DNA of 64,000 bases from an uncultured Gammaproteobacteria bacterium (GCA_947259915.1 CAMYOC010000028.1:138200-202199); one strand, 5' to 3'; shown: positions 53,487 to 63,732, counted from the first letter of the stretch. The notes: a model not told the origin generated them from the letters alone. Translations and numbers: made by a program.

Positions 53487-54125
53487 TCAGGGCTGGGACG
53501 CGCGGCTGTTCAGCCAGTCCGTCAGCGGTCCCCACTGCTCCCAATCCGGCCACGCCAGATACTCCGGCAGCTCGAACACGCCCAGACCACGGGAGTAGGC
53601 CCGGATATAGTTTTGCGCCTCGCGCAGGGTGGCCACATAGGGCACCGCTTGCTTGCGCAGGAACAGATCCAGCTCGTCAAAGATCACCGTATTCTCGCGG
53701 ATACGATTGCCCACCAGACCGATCTTGGCCTGCTTCCGCTCGACCTTGCCCGAGGACAACAGCTCGGCGAGGAAATGCCGGGTCGCGCGCATGTCGATAT
53801 CGGACGGCATCACCGGTACCAGCACCGTCTCCGCCCGTCGCAGGAGCTCGGTCAGCTCTTTGCCGTGGCTGCGCGCGGGCGCGTCGATCACTACATATTC
53901 AGAATCCCGCGGCAGATGGCGCAGGCCATCCTCGAAGGCTGCCAGAGCCGTGACTTCAGGCCGGTTGCCGGGCCGCAATTCCGCCCAATCCAGACTCGAG
54001 CGCTGGGGGTCAAAATCTGCCAGCGCCACTTTGTGGCCCCGTACTGCATAGTAGCTGGCCAGGTTTGTGGCGATGGTGCTCTTGCCACAGCCTCCCTTGG
54101 CGTTCATGACGATGATATGGCGCAT
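53487..54125 (-). CDS. Orphan ParA/MinD-type ATPase
   Basis: 212 residues. Deviant Walker A KGGCGKSTIATNLASYYA at residues 10-27, Walker A' DFDPQRSSLDWAELRP and Walker B YVVIDAPARS are all present. No parB-like gene or visible parS repeats are near, and the protein is short, like the ParA proteins that position other cargoes. It lies 37 bases after ubiD on the same strand, so it may be co-transcribed with it. Its cargo is unknown; plasmid partition is unlikely. Confidence 0.85.
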   Translation of the reverse strand: MRHIIVMNAKGGCGKSTIATNLASYYAVRGHKVALADFDPQRSSLDWAELRPGNRPEVTALAAFEDGLRHLPRDSEYVVIDAPARSHGKELTELLRRAETVLVPVMPSDIDMRATRHFLAELLSSGKVERKQAKIGLVGNRIRENTVIFDELDLFLRKQAVPYVATLREAQNYIRAYSRGLGVFELPEYLAWPDWEQWGPLTDWLNSRASQP

Positions 54126-54162
54126 GCGTTCCCTCCCGGATTGTTGTCCAAATCAAAAACTG

Positions 54163-55629
54163 TCAGCCCAGACCCAGGTCTGGCCAGAGCGTATCGATCC
54201 TGCGGCGCGTAGCTTCATCCATGCTGATCGGCGTGCCCCACTCGCGATGGGTCTCGCCCGGCATCTTGTTGGTGGCGTCAAAGCCGATCTTCGATCCCAG
54301 GCCCGAGACCGGAGACGCGAAATCCAGATAGTCGATCGGCGTGTTGTCGATGATGGTGGTGTCGCGGGCCGGGTCCATGCGTGTGGTCATGGCCCAGATC
54401 ACGTCCTGCCATGAGCGTATATCCACGTCGTCATCGGTGACGATCACAAACTTGGTGTACATAAACTGCCGCAGGAACGACCAGACGCCCATCATCACGC
54501 GGCTGGCATGCCCCGGATATTGCTTGCGGATGCTGACGATCGCCATGCGGTATGAGCAGCCCTCCGGCGGCAGATAAAAATCCACGATCTCCGGATACTG
54601 GCGCTTCAGGATCGGCACGAACACCTCGTTGAGCGCCACCCCCAGCACCGCCGGCTCATCGGGCGGCCGGCCCGTATAGGTGCTGTGATAGATCGGGTCA
54701 TCACGCTGGGTAATCCGATCGATAGTAAACACCGGGAACGATTCCACCTCGTTGTAGTACCCGGTGTGGTCGCCAAACGGCCCCTCCGGCGCAGTGTCGT
54801 CCGGAGAGATATGCCCCTCGAGCACGATCTCCGCGCTGGCGGGCACCTGCAGATCGCTGCCGATGCAATTTACCAGCTCGGTCTTCGAGCCGCGGAGCAG
54901 ACCCGCAAAGGCGTATTCCGACAGGGTGTCCGGCACCGGTGTGACGGCGCCGAGCAGCGTCGCCGGATCCGCGCCCAGGACCACCGCGATCGGGAAATCC
55001 TCACCGGGGTGCGCCCGCTGCCATGCCTGGAAATCCAGCGCGCCGCCGCGGTGAGACAGCCAGCGCATGATGACGCGGTTGCGCCCGATTACCTGCTGAC
55101 GGTAGATGCCGAGGTTTTGTCTGGGGCTCGCCGGGCCTCGTGTCACCACCAGGCCCCAGGTGATCAACGGTCCGGCGTCACCGGGCCAGCAGGTTTGTAT
55201 CGGCAGGCTGTCGAGATCCACATCCGGGCCCTCTGCGACATTGGCCTGGCAGGGCCCGGAGCGGCGCAGCTTTGGGCCCATGTTGAGGACCTGGCGGAAC
55301 ACCGGCAGCTTGTCCCAGGCGTCGCGCATGCCGCGCGGCGGCTCCGGCTGACGCAGAAAGGCCAGCAGCTCGCCAATCTCGCGCAGCGCATCGACCGATT
55401 CCTCACCCATGCCAAGCGCAACCCGTTCCGGGGTGCCGAACAGATTCCCCAAAACCGGCATCTGATAACCTTGCGGCTGTTCGAACAGGAGGGCCGGGCC
55501 GCCGCGACGCAGCGTGCGGTCACAAATCTCCGTCATCTCCAGGCGCGGACTGACCGGCGCCTGGATACGCTTCAACAGATCCCGGGCCTCGAGCTGCCCG
55601 AGAAAATCGCGGAGATCACGGTATTTCAT
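54163..55629 (-). CDS. ubiD: 3-octaprenyl-4-hydroxybenzoate decarboxylase UbiD
   Basis: 488 residues, full family length. Motifs include [57 protein letters not shown] and the C-terminal [18 protein letters not shown]. It decarboxylates the ubiquinone ring precursor with prenylated FMN made by UbiX. ubiX is not in the window. Confidence 0.96.
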   Translation of the reverse strand: MKYRDLRDFLGQLEARDLLKRIQAPVSPRLEMTEICDRTLRRGGPALLFEQPQGYQMPVLGNLFGTPERVALGMGEESVDALREIGELLAFLRQPEPPRGMRDAWDKLPVFRQVLNMGPKLRRSGPCQANVAEGPDVDLDSLPIQTCWPGDAGPLITWGLVVTRGPASPRQNLGIYRQQVIGRNRVIMRWLSHRGGALDFQAWQRAHPGEDFPIAVVLGADPATLLGAVTPVPDTLSEYAFAGLLRGSKTELVNCIGSDLQVPASAEIVLEGHISPDDTAPEGPFGDHTGYYNEVESFPVFTIDRITQRDDPIYHSTYTGRPPDEPAVLGVALNEVFVPILKRQYPEIVDFYLPPEGCSYRMAIVSIRKQYPGHASRVMMGVWSFLRQFMYTKFVIVTDDDVDIRSWQDVIWAMTTRMDPARDTTIIDNTPIDYLDFASPVSGLGSKIGFDATNKMPGETHREWGTPISMDEATRRRIDTLWPDLGLG

Positions 55630-55658
55630 TGCGTCTGTCTGGAATGTGCCGCCGACAC

Positions 55659-55664
55659 TATAAT
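55659..55664 (+). promoter_or_regulatory. Likely -10 box shared between ubiD and dapF
   Basis: TATAAT in the divergent ubiD-dapF gap. Read on the plus strand it points to dapF, and on the minus strand TATAGT next to it could serve ubiD. No good -35 box is seen in either direction. Confidence 0.4.
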
Positions 55665-55676
55665 CACGCGCAAGCG

Positions 55677-55754
55677 ATGATGAAAGCTTATGTTAAGCGG
55701 GATCACATGCTCCAACTAAACGAAACGTGCACAAGCGCCGGGCGGCGCCCATGA
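55677..55754 (+). CDS. Possible 25-codon upstream ORF coupled to dapF
   Basis: ATG ATG AAA ... TGA encodes a 25-residue peptide ([16 protein letters not shown]...). Its stop overlaps the chosen dapF ATG at 55751 (ATGA), the pattern of translational coupling. It has no lipobox, so it is not LptM. There is no strong ribosome site and no known homologue by eye. It may be chance. Confidence 0.3.
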   Translation: MMKAYVKRDHMLQLNETCTSAGRRP

Positions 55755-56620
55755 GCGCGGCGGGTATACGCGCTGAATCAGCGCTCGCAAGCGCTGGCGT
55801 ACGCTTCGTAAAGATGCACGGTCTGGGCAACGATTTTGTCGTCATCGACCGGCGCAACCAGCGTTTTTCTCCGGACGCGGGACAGATCCGCGCAATGGCC
55901 GACCGCCACACCGGCATCGGCTTCGACCAGCTGCTGCTGCTCGATCACCCCCGTGACGACGGTGACGTAGCCTACGGCATCTACAACGCCGACGGTCTCG
56001 CTGCAGAGCAATGCGGCAACGGACTGCGGTGCGTCGCGCTCCTGTTCTTCGAGATCAGCGCCGGGCGGCGCCGGGAGATGGCACTGGAGAGCCCGGCGGG
56101 CACCGTCCGCGCCCGGGTCCGCGACGACGGCCTCGTGACCGTAGAGATGGGTGTGCCGGACTTCCGGCCGGCGGTATTGCCGTTCGAGGCGACACAGCAG
56201 GCGCCGGTCTATACCATTGAGGCTGCGGGGCGCAGCGTCGAGTTCGGCGCCGTCTCCATGGGCAACCCCCATGCAATTATCCGCGTCGCCGCGGCGGCTG
56301 GAGCGCCGGTGGCGGAGCTCGGTCCGGTGCTGGAGCACCATCCGGCCTTCCCGCAAGGCGTCAACGTCGGCTTTATGGAGATCGTGGATCGGGAGCTCAT
56401 CGTGCTCCGGGTGCATGAGCGTGGATGCGGCGAGACCCGCGCCTGTGGCACCGGTGCCAGCGCCGCCGCTGCGGTAGCGCGCTTGTGGGGCGAGACCGAC
56501 GCCACCGTCACCGTGCGATTGCCCGGCGGCGAGATAAGCATCGCCTGGGAAGGCGAGGGAGAATCGCTTTGGATGACAGGACCCGCCGTCAGAGTCTATG
56601 AGGGAATCACCAATCAATGA
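55751..56620 (+). CDS. dapF: Diaminopimelate epimerase DapF
   Basis: 289 residues from the chosen ATG. It interconverts LL- and meso-diaminopimelate for lysine and peptidoglycan. The two catalytic Cys are in ADGLAAEQCGNGLRC and GCGETRACGTGASAAA. The family normally begins near VRFVKMHGLGNDFVVI, so about 16 extra N-terminal residues are predicted; a GTG at 55727 would extend it further. Overlaps the DUF484 start by 4 bases. Confidence 0.94.
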   Translation: MSAAGIRAESALASAGVRFVKMHGLGNDFVVIDRRNQRFSPDAGQIRAMADRHTGIGFDQLLLLDHPRDDGDVAYGIYNADGLAAEQCGNGLRCVALLFFEISAGRRREMALESPAGTVRARVRDDGLVTVEMGVPDFRPAVLPFEATQQAPVYTIEAAGRSVEFGAVSMGNPHAIIRVAAAAGAPVAELGPVLEHHPAFPQGVNVGFMEIVDRELIVLRVHERGCGETRACGTGASAAAAVARLWGETDATVTVRLPGGEISIAWEGEGESLWMTGPAVRVYEGITNQ

Positions 56621-57330
56621 GTAGTCAGTCCACCAGCAAGGCCATTATCGATCTGCCCGATGAGGAAGAAGTCGCCCGCTTCCTCGCCGCAGACCCGGAG
56701 TTTTTCGCGCGCCATCCGCAGCTGCTCGGCCAGATCCGGCTGCCCCATGACAATGGTGGCGGCACCGTATCGCTGGTCGAGCGGCAGCTTGATGTGCTGC
56801 GGGCCAGGAATAACAAGCTCGAACAGCGCCTGCGGGAACTGGTCGGGGTCGCCCGCAGCAATCATGAGCTCTCGGACAAAGTGCACCGTCTGTCTCTCGA
56901 GCTGATCGGCGCCGATGGCCTGATCCAGATCATCGATCGCCTCGAACTGGCGCTGCGTGAGGACCTTGGCGCCCACGAATCGGTGGTGGTGCTGTTCCAC
57001 GAGCCGTCCGCCATCGTCCAGGCGGCCGACACCCGCTTCGTGCGCAGGGTGGAGCGCAGCTGCGACAGCCTGAAGCCCTTTACCACGTTTATCGAACAAG
57101 GGCGGCCGCGCTGCGGGCGGGCCCGCGATGCGCAACTCGATTTCCTGTTCCCGGAACATGCAGAGGAGATCGGTTCCGTCGCCCTGGTGCCGCTTGGACC
57201 CCAGGCCCGGGTCGGTATGCTGGCCATCGCCAGCCACGACCCGGATCGGTTCCATCCCGGCATGAGCACGGATTTCCTCGAGCGCATCGGTGACCTGATC
57301 GGGGTTGCGGTAGCGGCTCGCGGAGGCTGA
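56617..57330 (+). CDS. DUF484 family protein
   Basis: 237 residues. N-terminal helix with VARFLAADPEFFARHPQLLG, a coiled-coil linker (RARNNKLEQRLRELVGVARS) and a GAF-like domain that ends FLERIGDLIGVAVAAR. DUF484 sits between dapF and xerC in most gammaproteobacteria; its function is unknown. Overlaps dapF by 4 bases; gap to xerC 12. Confidence 0.92.
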   Translation: MSSQSTSKAIIDLPDEEEVARFLAADPEFFARHPQLLGQIRLPHDNGGGTVSLVERQLDVLRARNNKLEQRLRELVGVARSNHELSDKVHRLSLELIGADGLIQIIDRLELALREDLGAHESVVVLFHEPSAIVQAADTRFVRRVERSCDSLKPFTTFIEQGRPRCGRARDAQLDFLFPEHAEEIGSVALVPLGPQARVGMLAIASHDPDRFHPGMSTDFLERIGDLIGVAVAARGG

Positions 57331-57342
57331 GCGGAGACGCCC

Positions 57343-58263
57343 GTGCCAGGATTGGATCGACAATGGATCCTGGCCTATGGGGAACACCTGCGTTACGAGC
57401 GCCGGATGTCCTCCAATACGGAAAAGAACTATCGACGCGACGTCAACGCGCTGCGCCGCTTCCTGGAGAGCGAAGCCTTGGCCGACTGGAGCGCGGTCGA
57501 CACCTACCACATCCGTGCTTTCGCCTCCTGGTCTCACCGCCGTGGCCTGGCCGCCAGCAGCATCCAGCGGCGCTTGTCGGCCCTGCGCGGGTTTTTCGCC
57601 TACCTGCTGCGAGAGGGCGAGATCGAAGCCAACCCGGTTGTGGACGTGCAGGCACCCAAGCTGTCAAAACGGCTGCCCAAGACCCTGGACGTGGATCAGG
57701 TGGCGCGGCTGCTCGAGATCGACAGCGACCATCCGCTGGCGGTGCGGGATCGTGCCATCATGGAGCTGTTCTACTCCAGCGGCCTGCGCCTGGCCGAATT
57801 GACCGGTCTGGACCTGACCGACATCGATCTGGCTGACGGCACCGTCCGGGTCACCGGCAAGGGCAACAAGACCCGGGTGCTGCCAGTGGGTAGCAAAGCG
57901 ATCCGGGCGATCTCGCGCTGGCTCCCGGTACGCGCCGGCAAGGCCAATGCAGACGAGACGGCGCTGTTCGTCAGCCGCCTGGGACGCCGCATCAGCCATC
58001 GCACCATACAAACTCGCCTGCGTGAGTGGTCGCGCCGGCTCGGCATGGCGTCCGGCGTCAGTCCACACCTGTTGCGCCACTCATTTGCTACCCACATGCT
58101 GGAATCCAGCGGCGACCTGCGCGGAGTGCAGGAATTGCTGGGCCACGCCGACATTGGCACGACCCAGATCTATACCCACCTTGATTTCCAGCACCTCGCC
58201 CGCATCTATGACAAATCTCACCCGCGGGCCCGCAAGCGGCAGGACGAATCGGACCCGGACTGA
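57343..58263 (+). CDS. xerC: Tyrosine recombinase XerC
   Basis: 306 residues, GTG start after GGAG. The N-terminal SAM-like domain ([20 protein letters not shown]) precedes the catalytic core: Arg in [11 protein letters not shown], Lys in [26 protein letters not shown] and the Tyr in [10 protein letters not shown]. XerC acts with XerD at dif to resolve chromosome dimers. The gene order dapF-DUF484-xerC favours XerC over XerD or a phage integrase. Confidence 0.94.
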   Translation: MPGLDRQWILAYGEHLRYERRMSSNTEKNYRRDVNALRRFLESEALADWSAVDTYHIRAFASWSHRRGLAASSIQRRLSALRGFFAYLLREGEIEANPVVDVQAPKLSKRLPKTLDVDQVARLLEIDSDHPLAVRDRAIMELFYSSGLRLAELTGLDLTDIDLADGTVRVTGKGNKTRVLPVGSKAIRAISRWLPVRAGKANADETALFVSRLGRRISHRTIQTRLREWSRRLGMASGVSPHLLRHSFATHMLESSGDLRGVQELLGHADIGTTQIYTHLDFQHLARIYDKSHPRARKRQDESDPD

Positions 58264-58303
58264 TTCCGGCCGTCCGGCGCCCCCAGACAAAGGACCAGAT
58301 CCC

Positions 58304-58855
58304 ATGGAGCAGTTTCGTGGTACGACCGTGCTGTCAGTGCGCCGTGACGGCGTCGTCGCCATCGGCGCCGACGGCCAGGTGACCCTCGGCGACACGGTCA
58401 TGAAAGGCAATGCACGCAAGGTCCGCCGACTCTTTGACGGACGCGTGCTGGCCGGATTCGCCGGCGGCACCGCGGACGCGTTCACGCTGTTCGAGCGTTT
58501 CGAGTCCAAACTCGAGCAATACGGCAACCTGACCCGGGCCGCGATCGAGCTGGCGAAGGACTGGCGCACCGACCGCATGCTGCGCCGCCTCGAGGCGTTG
58601 CTATGCGTGGCAGATATGGAAAAATCCCTGACCATCTCCGGCAACGGAGACGTGATCGAGCCCGAGCGCGATCTGATGGCCATCGGCTCCGGCGGCGCCT
58701 ATGCACAATCCGCGGCGCGAGCGCTGCTTGAGAATACTGAGCTAGATGCCAGCACGATAGTAAGCAAATCGCTGCAGATCGCCGCAGATGTATGCATATA
58801 CACAAACCGGAACATCGTGATCGAGACCCTGGAAGCGCCCAAGCCGGGCGCCTGA
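58304..58855 (+). CDS. hslV: ATP-dependent protease subunit HslV (ClpQ)
   Basis: 183 residues. The catalytic N-terminal Thr lies after a 6-residue propeptide ([16 protein letters not shown]) rather than directly after Met. [20 protein letters not shown] and [16 protein letters not shown] are conserved. HslV forms the double-ring protease with HslU, whose ATG is 14 bases downstream. The frame continues upstream to 57947, but that part is a xerC shadow. Confidence 0.96.
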   Translation: MEQFRGTTVLSVRRDGVVAIGADGQVTLGDTVMKGNARKVRRLFDGRVLAGFAGGTADAFTLFERFESKLEQYGNLTRAAIELAKDWRTDRMLRRLEALLCVADMEKSLTISGNGDVIEPERDLMAIGSGGAYAQSAARALLENTELDASTIVSKSLQIAADVCIYTNRNIVIETLEAPKPGA

Positions 58856-58869
58856 GCCGGAGCCAGCCC

Positions 58870-60210
58870 ATGAGCCAGATGACCCCCAGAGAGATCGTCC
58901 AGGAGCTGGACAAGCACATCGTCGGCCAGGACGACGCCAAGCGCGCGGTAGCTATCGCCCTGCGCAACCGCTGGCGGCGTATGCAGGTCGCAGAACCGAT
59001 GCGCAGCGAGATCACACCAAAGAACATCCTGATGATCGGGCCGACCGGCGTCGGCAAGACCGAGATCGCGCGGCGCCTGGCGCGCCTAGCCCGGGCCCCG
59101 TTTATCAAGGTCGAAGCCACCAAGTTCACCGAGGTCGGCTATGTGGGCCGGGAAGTGGACAGCATCATCCGGGATCTGGTGGACGAAGCGGTCAAAATGA
59201 GCCGCGAAGTGCAGATAGAGAAGCTCCGTGATCGCGCACAAGACGCGGCAGAGAGCCGCATTCTGGACGCGCTGCTGCCAGGCTCTCAGGACAGCTGGGG
59301 TGACGGCGAACAGGAAGGGGAGACTCCGGGTGGGGCCGAGACCCGGCAAAAATTCCGCAAGATGCTGCGCGAGGGGAAGCTTGACGATCGCGAGATCGAG
59401 ATACAAACCCGGGCCGTGCCGATGGGCGTCGAGATCATGGCGCCCCCCGGCATGGAGGAAATGACCCAGCAGCTTCAGGGGCTGTTCCAGAATCTTGGCG
59501 GTGGCCGCACTCACACTCGCAAGCTGAAAATCAGGGACGCATCCCGCCTCCTGGTGGATGAGGAAGCGGCCAAGATGATCAACGAGGAAGAGCTCAAATT
59601 GAAGGCGGTCGAGAACGTCGAGCAAAACGGTATCGTCTTTATCGACGAACTGGATAAGGTAGCCAAGCGCAGTGAGGGTGTCGGCGCAGACGTATCCCGC
59701 GAGGGCGTACAGCGGGACCTGCTGCCGCTGGTGGAGGGCTGTACGGTGAATACCAAGTACGGGATGGTGCGCACCGATCACATCCTGTTTATTGCCTCGG
59801 GCGCGTTCCACGTCGCCAAGCCTGCGGACCTGATCCCGGAACTTCAGGGTCGCTTCCCGATCCGGGTCGAGCTGGACGCGCTGACCACCGCGGAGTTCCA
59901 GCGCATCCTGACTGAGCCGGATTGCTCATTGACCGAGCAATACGAGGCGCTGATGACGACCGAAGGGGTGGAGCTCAGCTTCGATGACAGCGGCATCCTG
60001 CGGGTGGCGCAGATCGCGTTTCAGGTCAACGAACAGGCCGAAAACATCGGCGCCCGCCGGCTGCATACGGTGCTGGAGCGGCTGCTGGAGGCGGTCTCAT
60101 TCGACGCCGCCGACAGCGTTGGTCAAGGCGTCTGCGTCACCGCCGATTATGTGGACGAGCATCTGGGAGAACTGGTCAAGGACGAGGACCTGACCCGCTA
60201 CATCCTCTAG
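58870..60210 (+). CDS. hslU: HslU (ClpY) AAA+ unfoldase
   Basis: 446 residues from [20 protein letters not shown]. Walker [16 protein letters not shown], pore loop [20 protein letters not shown], Walker [14 protein letters not shown] and the C-terminal end DEDLTRYIL that docks into HslV. The I-domain spans about residues 110-240. ATG at 58870 is preferred; the frame upstream overlaps hslV. Confidence 0.96.
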   Translation: MSQMTPREIVQELDKHIVGQDDAKRAVAIALRNRWRRMQVAEPMRSEITPKNILMIGPTGVGKTEIARRLARLARAPFIKVEATKFTEVGYVGREVDSIIRDLVDEAVKMSREVQIEKLRDRAQDAAESRILDALLPGSQDSWGDGEQEGETPGGAETRQKFRKMLREGKLDDREIEIQTRAVPMGVEIMAPPGMEEMTQQLQGLFQNLGGGRTHTRKLKIRDASRLLVDEEAAKMINEEELKLKAVENVEQNGIVFIDELDKVAKRSEGVGADVSREGVQRDLLPLVEGCTVNTKYGMVRTDHILFIASGAFHVAKPADLIPELQGRFPIRVELDALTTAEFQRILTEPDCSLTEQYEALMTTEGVELSFDDSGILRVAQIAFQVNEQAENIGARRLHTVLERLLEAVSFDAADSVGQGVCVTADYVDEHLGELVKDEDLTRYIL

Positions 60211-60284
60211 GACGTGGCCGCGGTCGCGGCACGCGGTAGAATATCGGTCAAACGCGCCCTGGCGCGTCGTGCCTACGGTGCACC

Positions 60285-60674
60285 ATGAACGACAAACCCC
60301 CGGTCCCCACCGAGATCCGCCTGCGCCGCAAGACGCGCCTGCTGGAACTCAGCTATGAGGACGGCCATCAGGCACAGCTGCCCTGCGAGTATCTGCGCGT
60401 GTTCTCCCCCTCCGCCGAAGTGCAGGGCCACGGCCCGGGCCAGGCGGTGCTGATGGTGGGCAAGGAATCGGTCAACATCACCGCCATCGAGCCGGTGGGC
60501 CATTACGCCGTGCGTCTGCGCTTTGATGACGGCCATGACTCCGGGCTCTTTACCTGGGCCTATCTGGATCACCTGGCCTCAAAACAGGAAGAGAACTGGC
60601 AGGACTATCTGCAGCGTCTGGATGAGGTCGGCTACAAACGGCGCGATCCAAAGCCGGTGGAGCAGAGCGGGTGA
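60285..60674 (+). CDS. DUF971 protein (gamma-butyrobetaine hydroxylase N-domain-like)
   Basis: 129 residues. [20 protein letters not shown], then [19 protein letters not shown] and [20 protein letters not shown] are the DUF971 signature. Relatives bind zinc and are linked to Fe-S handling, but the role is not established. It is conserved between hslU and ubiE. Overlaps ubiE (GTGA) by 4 bases. Confidence 0.9.
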   Translation: MNDKPPVPTEIRLRRKTRLLELSYEDGHQAQLPCEYLRVFSPSAEVQGHGPGQAVLMVGKESVNITAIEPVGHYAVRLRFDDGHDSGLFTWAYLDHLASKQEENWQDYLQRLDEVGYKRRDPKPVEQSG

Positions 60675-61423
60675 ACGACCCGCGCCACACTGCTGATTTC
60701 GGCTTCGAGCAGGTTGCTGCCGAGGACAAAGCACGCCGGGTCAGAGGCGTGTTTGATTCCGTAGCCAGCCGTTACGACCTGATGAACGACCTGATGTCGC
60801 TGGGGATCCACCGGCTGTGGAAACGTTTCACCATCGAACAGACCGGTCTGCGCCCCGGCGATCACGCGCTGGATGTGGCGGGTGGCACCGGCGACCTCAG
60901 CCTCGGCATGGCGCGCAGGGTCGGGGACGCGGGTCGCGTCGTGCTGACCGACATCAATGCCACCATGCTCACCCTGGGACGCGACCGCCTGCTGGATCAG
61001 GGTTTCAGCTCGAGCATCAGTTGTTGCGTGGCAGACGCCGAACAGCTGCCGTTCGCCGACGCCAGCTTCGACTGCGTCACCATCGGATTCGGGCTGCGCA
61101 ATGTGACCGACAAGGCGGCCGCGTTGGCTTCCATGTATCGGGTGCTCAAACCCGGCGGCCAGCTGCTGGTGCTGGAATTCTCGCGCCCGGTGGCGCCGGG
61201 CCTGGCGCCGGTCTACGACATGTATTCCTTCAAGCTGCTGCCTGCGATGGGTCGGATCGTGACCGGCGACAGCGACAGCTATCGCTATCTGGCCGAGTCC
61301 ATCCGCATGCATCCGGATCAGGACACGCTGCAGCAGATGATGATCGACAGCGGCTTTGAGAAATGTCGGTATCACAATCTCTCCGGCGGGATCGTCGCTC
61401 TGCATCGGGGCTACCGCTTTTGA
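60671..61423 (+). CDS. ubiE: Ubiquinone/menaquinone C-methyltransferase UbiE
   Basis: 250 residues with a GTG start overlapping the previous stop. SAM motif I is [19 protein letters not shown]; the family signature [20 protein letters not shown] and [20 protein letters not shown] are clear. It methylates the quinone ring carbon. The C terminus ends [13 protein letters not shown]. Confidence 0.96.
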   Translation: MNDPRHTADFGFEQVAAEDKARRVRGVFDSVASRYDLMNDLMSLGIHRLWKRFTIEQTGLRPGDHALDVAGGTGDLSLGMARRVGDAGRVVLTDINATMLTLGRDRLLDQGFSSSISCCVADAEQLPFADASFDCVTIGFGLRNVTDKAAALASMYRVLKPGGQLLVLEFSRPVAPGLAPVYDMYSFKLLPAMGRIVTGDSDSYRYLAESIRMHPDQDTLQQMMIDSGFEKCRYHNLSGGIVALHRGYRF

Positions 61424-62046
61424 GCGCAGATCAGTCCTTGTCCGCGCCGCTGTACAAACCCCTCGAGACGCTGCTCAACCGGGGCATCTCCGGCTCACGT
61501 GAAGCATCGCGATTGAGCCGCTCCCTGAGCGGACGCAGACTGCGCATCGAATTGCGCGGTCTGCCGCTGGCGCTGGAGATCGCCGCCACCGAGGACGGCC
61601 TGGCGCTATCGGAGGGAGGCCAGCAGACTCCCGACTGCGTGATCAGCGGGCTACCGTTGTCACTGGTGCGGCTCGGCCTGACCGGCGATGCGGACATCTT
61701 CCGTCAGGGCAGCGCGTCGATCAGTGGCGACCCGGTTCTGGCTCAGGATTTTCAACGCCTGCTAGATCTGGCCCGGCCTGACTGGGAGGAAGAGTTGTCG
61801 CGTCAGGTCGGCGATGTCGCCGCGCATCAGATCGGCAATGCCGCTCGCGGGCTGGCACGCTGGGGGCAGCAGGCGGTCGAGACCCTGAGCCGCGATACCG
61901 GTGAATTCCTGAAAGAGGAAAGCCGCGATCTGCCAACACGGTTCGAGGTCGATGAATTCCTCGACCAGGTGGACGAATTGGGCGGGGCCGTTGATCGGGC
62001 AGAGGCCCGGCTGCGGCGGTTGGAGTCCGGCGGGAAACAAACATGA
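61420..62046 (+). CDS. ubiJ: Ubiquinone biosynthesis accessory factor UbiJ (SCP2 domain)
   Basis: 208 residues. The TTG start at 61420 overlaps the ubiE stop (TTGA), in keeping with coupling; an in-frame ATG at 61363 is less likely. An SCP2-like lipid-binding domain ([40 protein letters not shown]) precedes a C-terminal coiled coil ([16 protein letters not shown]). UbiJ binds ubiquinone intermediates with UbiK. Confidence 0.92.
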   Translation: MSADQSLSAPLYKPLETLLNRGISGSREASRLSRSLSGRRLRIELRGLPLALEIAATEDGLALSEGGQQTPDCVISGLPLSLVRLGLTGDADIFRQGSASISGDPVLAQDFQRLLDLARPDWEEELSRQVGDVAAHQIGNAARGLARWGQQAVETLSRDTGEFLKEESRDLPTRFEVDEFLDQVDELGGAVDRAEARLRRLESGGKQT

Positions 62047-63695
62047 TGCGGCCGGCCCAGGCCCGGCGACTGCTGCATATCCAGCGCGTGCTGATCAAAC
62101 ACGGGCTGGACGAGTTCCTGGCCCGCAATCGCTCCAGCCGTCTGGCCGGTCGGGTGCTGGGACTCGGCGTCTCCCGCTCCGGCGACCAGGATGCGCCACG
62201 CGGGGTGCGGATCAGGCTGGCGCTCGAAGAGCTGGGCCCGATCTTTGTCAAGTTCGGGCAGAGCTTGTCCACGCGGCGGGATCTGTTGCCGCGCGACATT
62301 GCCGACGAGCTGGCCAGGCTGCAGGATGCGGTGCCGCCATTCCCCGCCAAACAAGCCCGCGAGCTCGCGGAGACCGCATATGGTCAGCCGCTGGAGACGC
62401 TGTTCGCCCGCTTTGACGATGAGCCGCTCGCGGCCGCCTCGATCGCGCAGGTTCATGCCGCAGCGCTCCACGACGGTCGCGAAGTCGTGGTCAAGATCCT
62501 GCGGCCGGGCGTCCACGAACAGATCGGTCGCGACCTGGCGGTGCTCTACGCGCTCGCGCGGATCGCCCAACGATACTGGCCGGAGGCGCAGCGTCTGCGC
62601 CCGCTCGAAGTCGTGGCCGAGTATGACAAGGTGGTCAACGACGAGCTGGACCTGATGCGGGAAGCCGCCAATGCGGCGCAGCTGCGGCGCAACTTTACCG
62701 ACTCTCCGCTGCTCTATGTACCGGAAGTACATTGGGAATTGTGCCGCCTGAGCGTGCTGGTCACCGAGCGCATCCATGGTATCCCGGTCGGCGATACAGA
62801 AGGCTTGAGGGCCAAATCGGTCGACATGGGGAGACTTGCCGCCACCGGCGTCGAGATCTTTTTTACCCAGGTGTTCAGACACAATTTCTTCCATGCCGAC
62901 ATGCATCCGGGCAACATCTTTGTCGATGCTGCGGACCCGGCCAATCCCCGCTACCTGGCGGTAGATTTCGGCATCGTCGGCAGCCTGAGCCCCAGGGATC
63001 AGCAGTACCTCGCGGAGAACTTCCTCGCCTTTTTCAATCGCGATTATCCGCGTATCGCGCGTCTCCACCTGAATTCCGGCTGGGTGCCGGCGGATACCCG
63101 TATCGACGAACTGGAGTCAGCGTTTCGCACCGTGTGCGAGCCGATCTTCAATAAGCCGCTGAAGGACATCTCCTTCGGTCAGTTTCTGGTGCGGTTATTT
63201 GTGGCAGCACGCCGGTTCAACATGCAGGTCCAGCCGCAGCTGATCCTGTTGCAGAAGACCCTGCTCAACGTCGAGGGCCTCGGCCGCGAACTCTATCCTG
63301 AACTCGATCTGTGGGAGACCGCGCAACCGATTTTGCAGGAGTGGATGGAGGACCGGGTCAGCGGCCGCGCGGTGATCAATCGGCTGCGGGATCAGCTGCC
63401 GGAGGTCGGCGAGAGCTTGCAGGAATTCCCCCAGGTAGTGCACAACATCCTGCAGCGGGCCGCCGAAGGCAAGCTGCAGCTGGAAGTGAAAGTGCCGGGC
63501 CTCGAGGCGCTACGTCGGCAGAGCGCTGCCGAAGCCAGGCAACGGTGGCTCACGCTGTGCGGTGGCGTCTTGTTGATTGCCGGCGTCGTCTGGCTGGGGC
63601 TCGGGGTTCAGCCTGCCGCTCCCGGGTGGGTCGGTAGTGGCGCAGGGCTCGCGATGATGATGTTGGCGCGCACGGCGCCGCGCGCTGATCGCTGA
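62043..63695 (+). CDS. ubiB: UbiB atypical kinase/ATPase
   Basis: 550 residues. KxGQ motif in FVKFGQSLSTRRDLLPRDIA, the A-rich loop LAAASIAQVHAA, and the C-terminal part of the kinase fold HADMHPGNIFVD and LAVDFGIVGSL. Two membrane segments lie at about residues 500-520 and 525-545. It assists export of ubiquinone intermediates or Ubi proteins. It overlaps ubiJ by 4 bases and is the last gene of this run. Confidence 0.96.
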   Translation: MMRPAQARRLLHIQRVLIKHGLDEFLARNRSSRLAGRVLGLGVSRSGDQDAPRGVRIRLALEELGPIFVKFGQSLSTRRDLLPRDIADELARLQDAVPPFPAKQARELAETAYGQPLETLFARFDDEPLAAASIAQVHAAALHDGREVVVKILRPGVHEQIGRDLAVLYALARIAQRYWPEAQRLRPLEVVAEYDKVVNDELDLMREAANAAQLRRNFTDSPLLYVPEVHWELCRLSVLVTERIHGIPVGDTEGLRAKSVDMGRLAATGVEIFFTQVFRHNFFHADMHPGNIFVDAADPANPRYLAVDFGIVGSLSPRDQQYLAENFLAFFNRDYPRIARLHLNSGWVPADTRIDELESAFRTVCEPIFNKPLKDISFGQFLVRLFVAARRFNMQVQPQLILLQKTLLNVEGLGRELYPELDLWETAQPILQEWMEDRVSGRAVINRLRDQLPEVGESLQEFPQVVHNILQRAAEGKLQLEVKVPGLEALRRQSAAEARQRWLTLCGGVLLIAGVVWLGLGVQPAAPGWVGSGAGLAMMMLARTAPRADR

Positions 63696-63711
63696 CGAAG
63701 CGGCTACTGTT

Positions 63712-63732
63712 GAGTGAGCTGATCGCTCACTC
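63712..63732 (+). terminator. Stem-loop after ubiB
   Basis: Perfect 8-base inverted repeat GAGTGAGC / GCTCACTC with a TGATC loop, 16 bases after the ubiB stop. No T-run follows, so it is at best a weak or Rho-assisted stop. The remaining gap to 63846 shows nothing recognisable. Confidence 0.3.

Noticed and set aside
53487-54125. ParABS partition system or integrated plasmid
   Set aside because: No parB, no parS-like repeats and only chromosomal housekeeping genes around it.
55677-55754. LptM-type lipoprotein upstream of dapF
   Set aside because: The short ORF has no hydrophobic signal and no lipobox.
57343-58263. Phage or integron integrase
   Set aside because: Gene order dapF-DUF484-xerC and the sequence fit chromosomal XerC; no att-like repeats or phage genes nearby.
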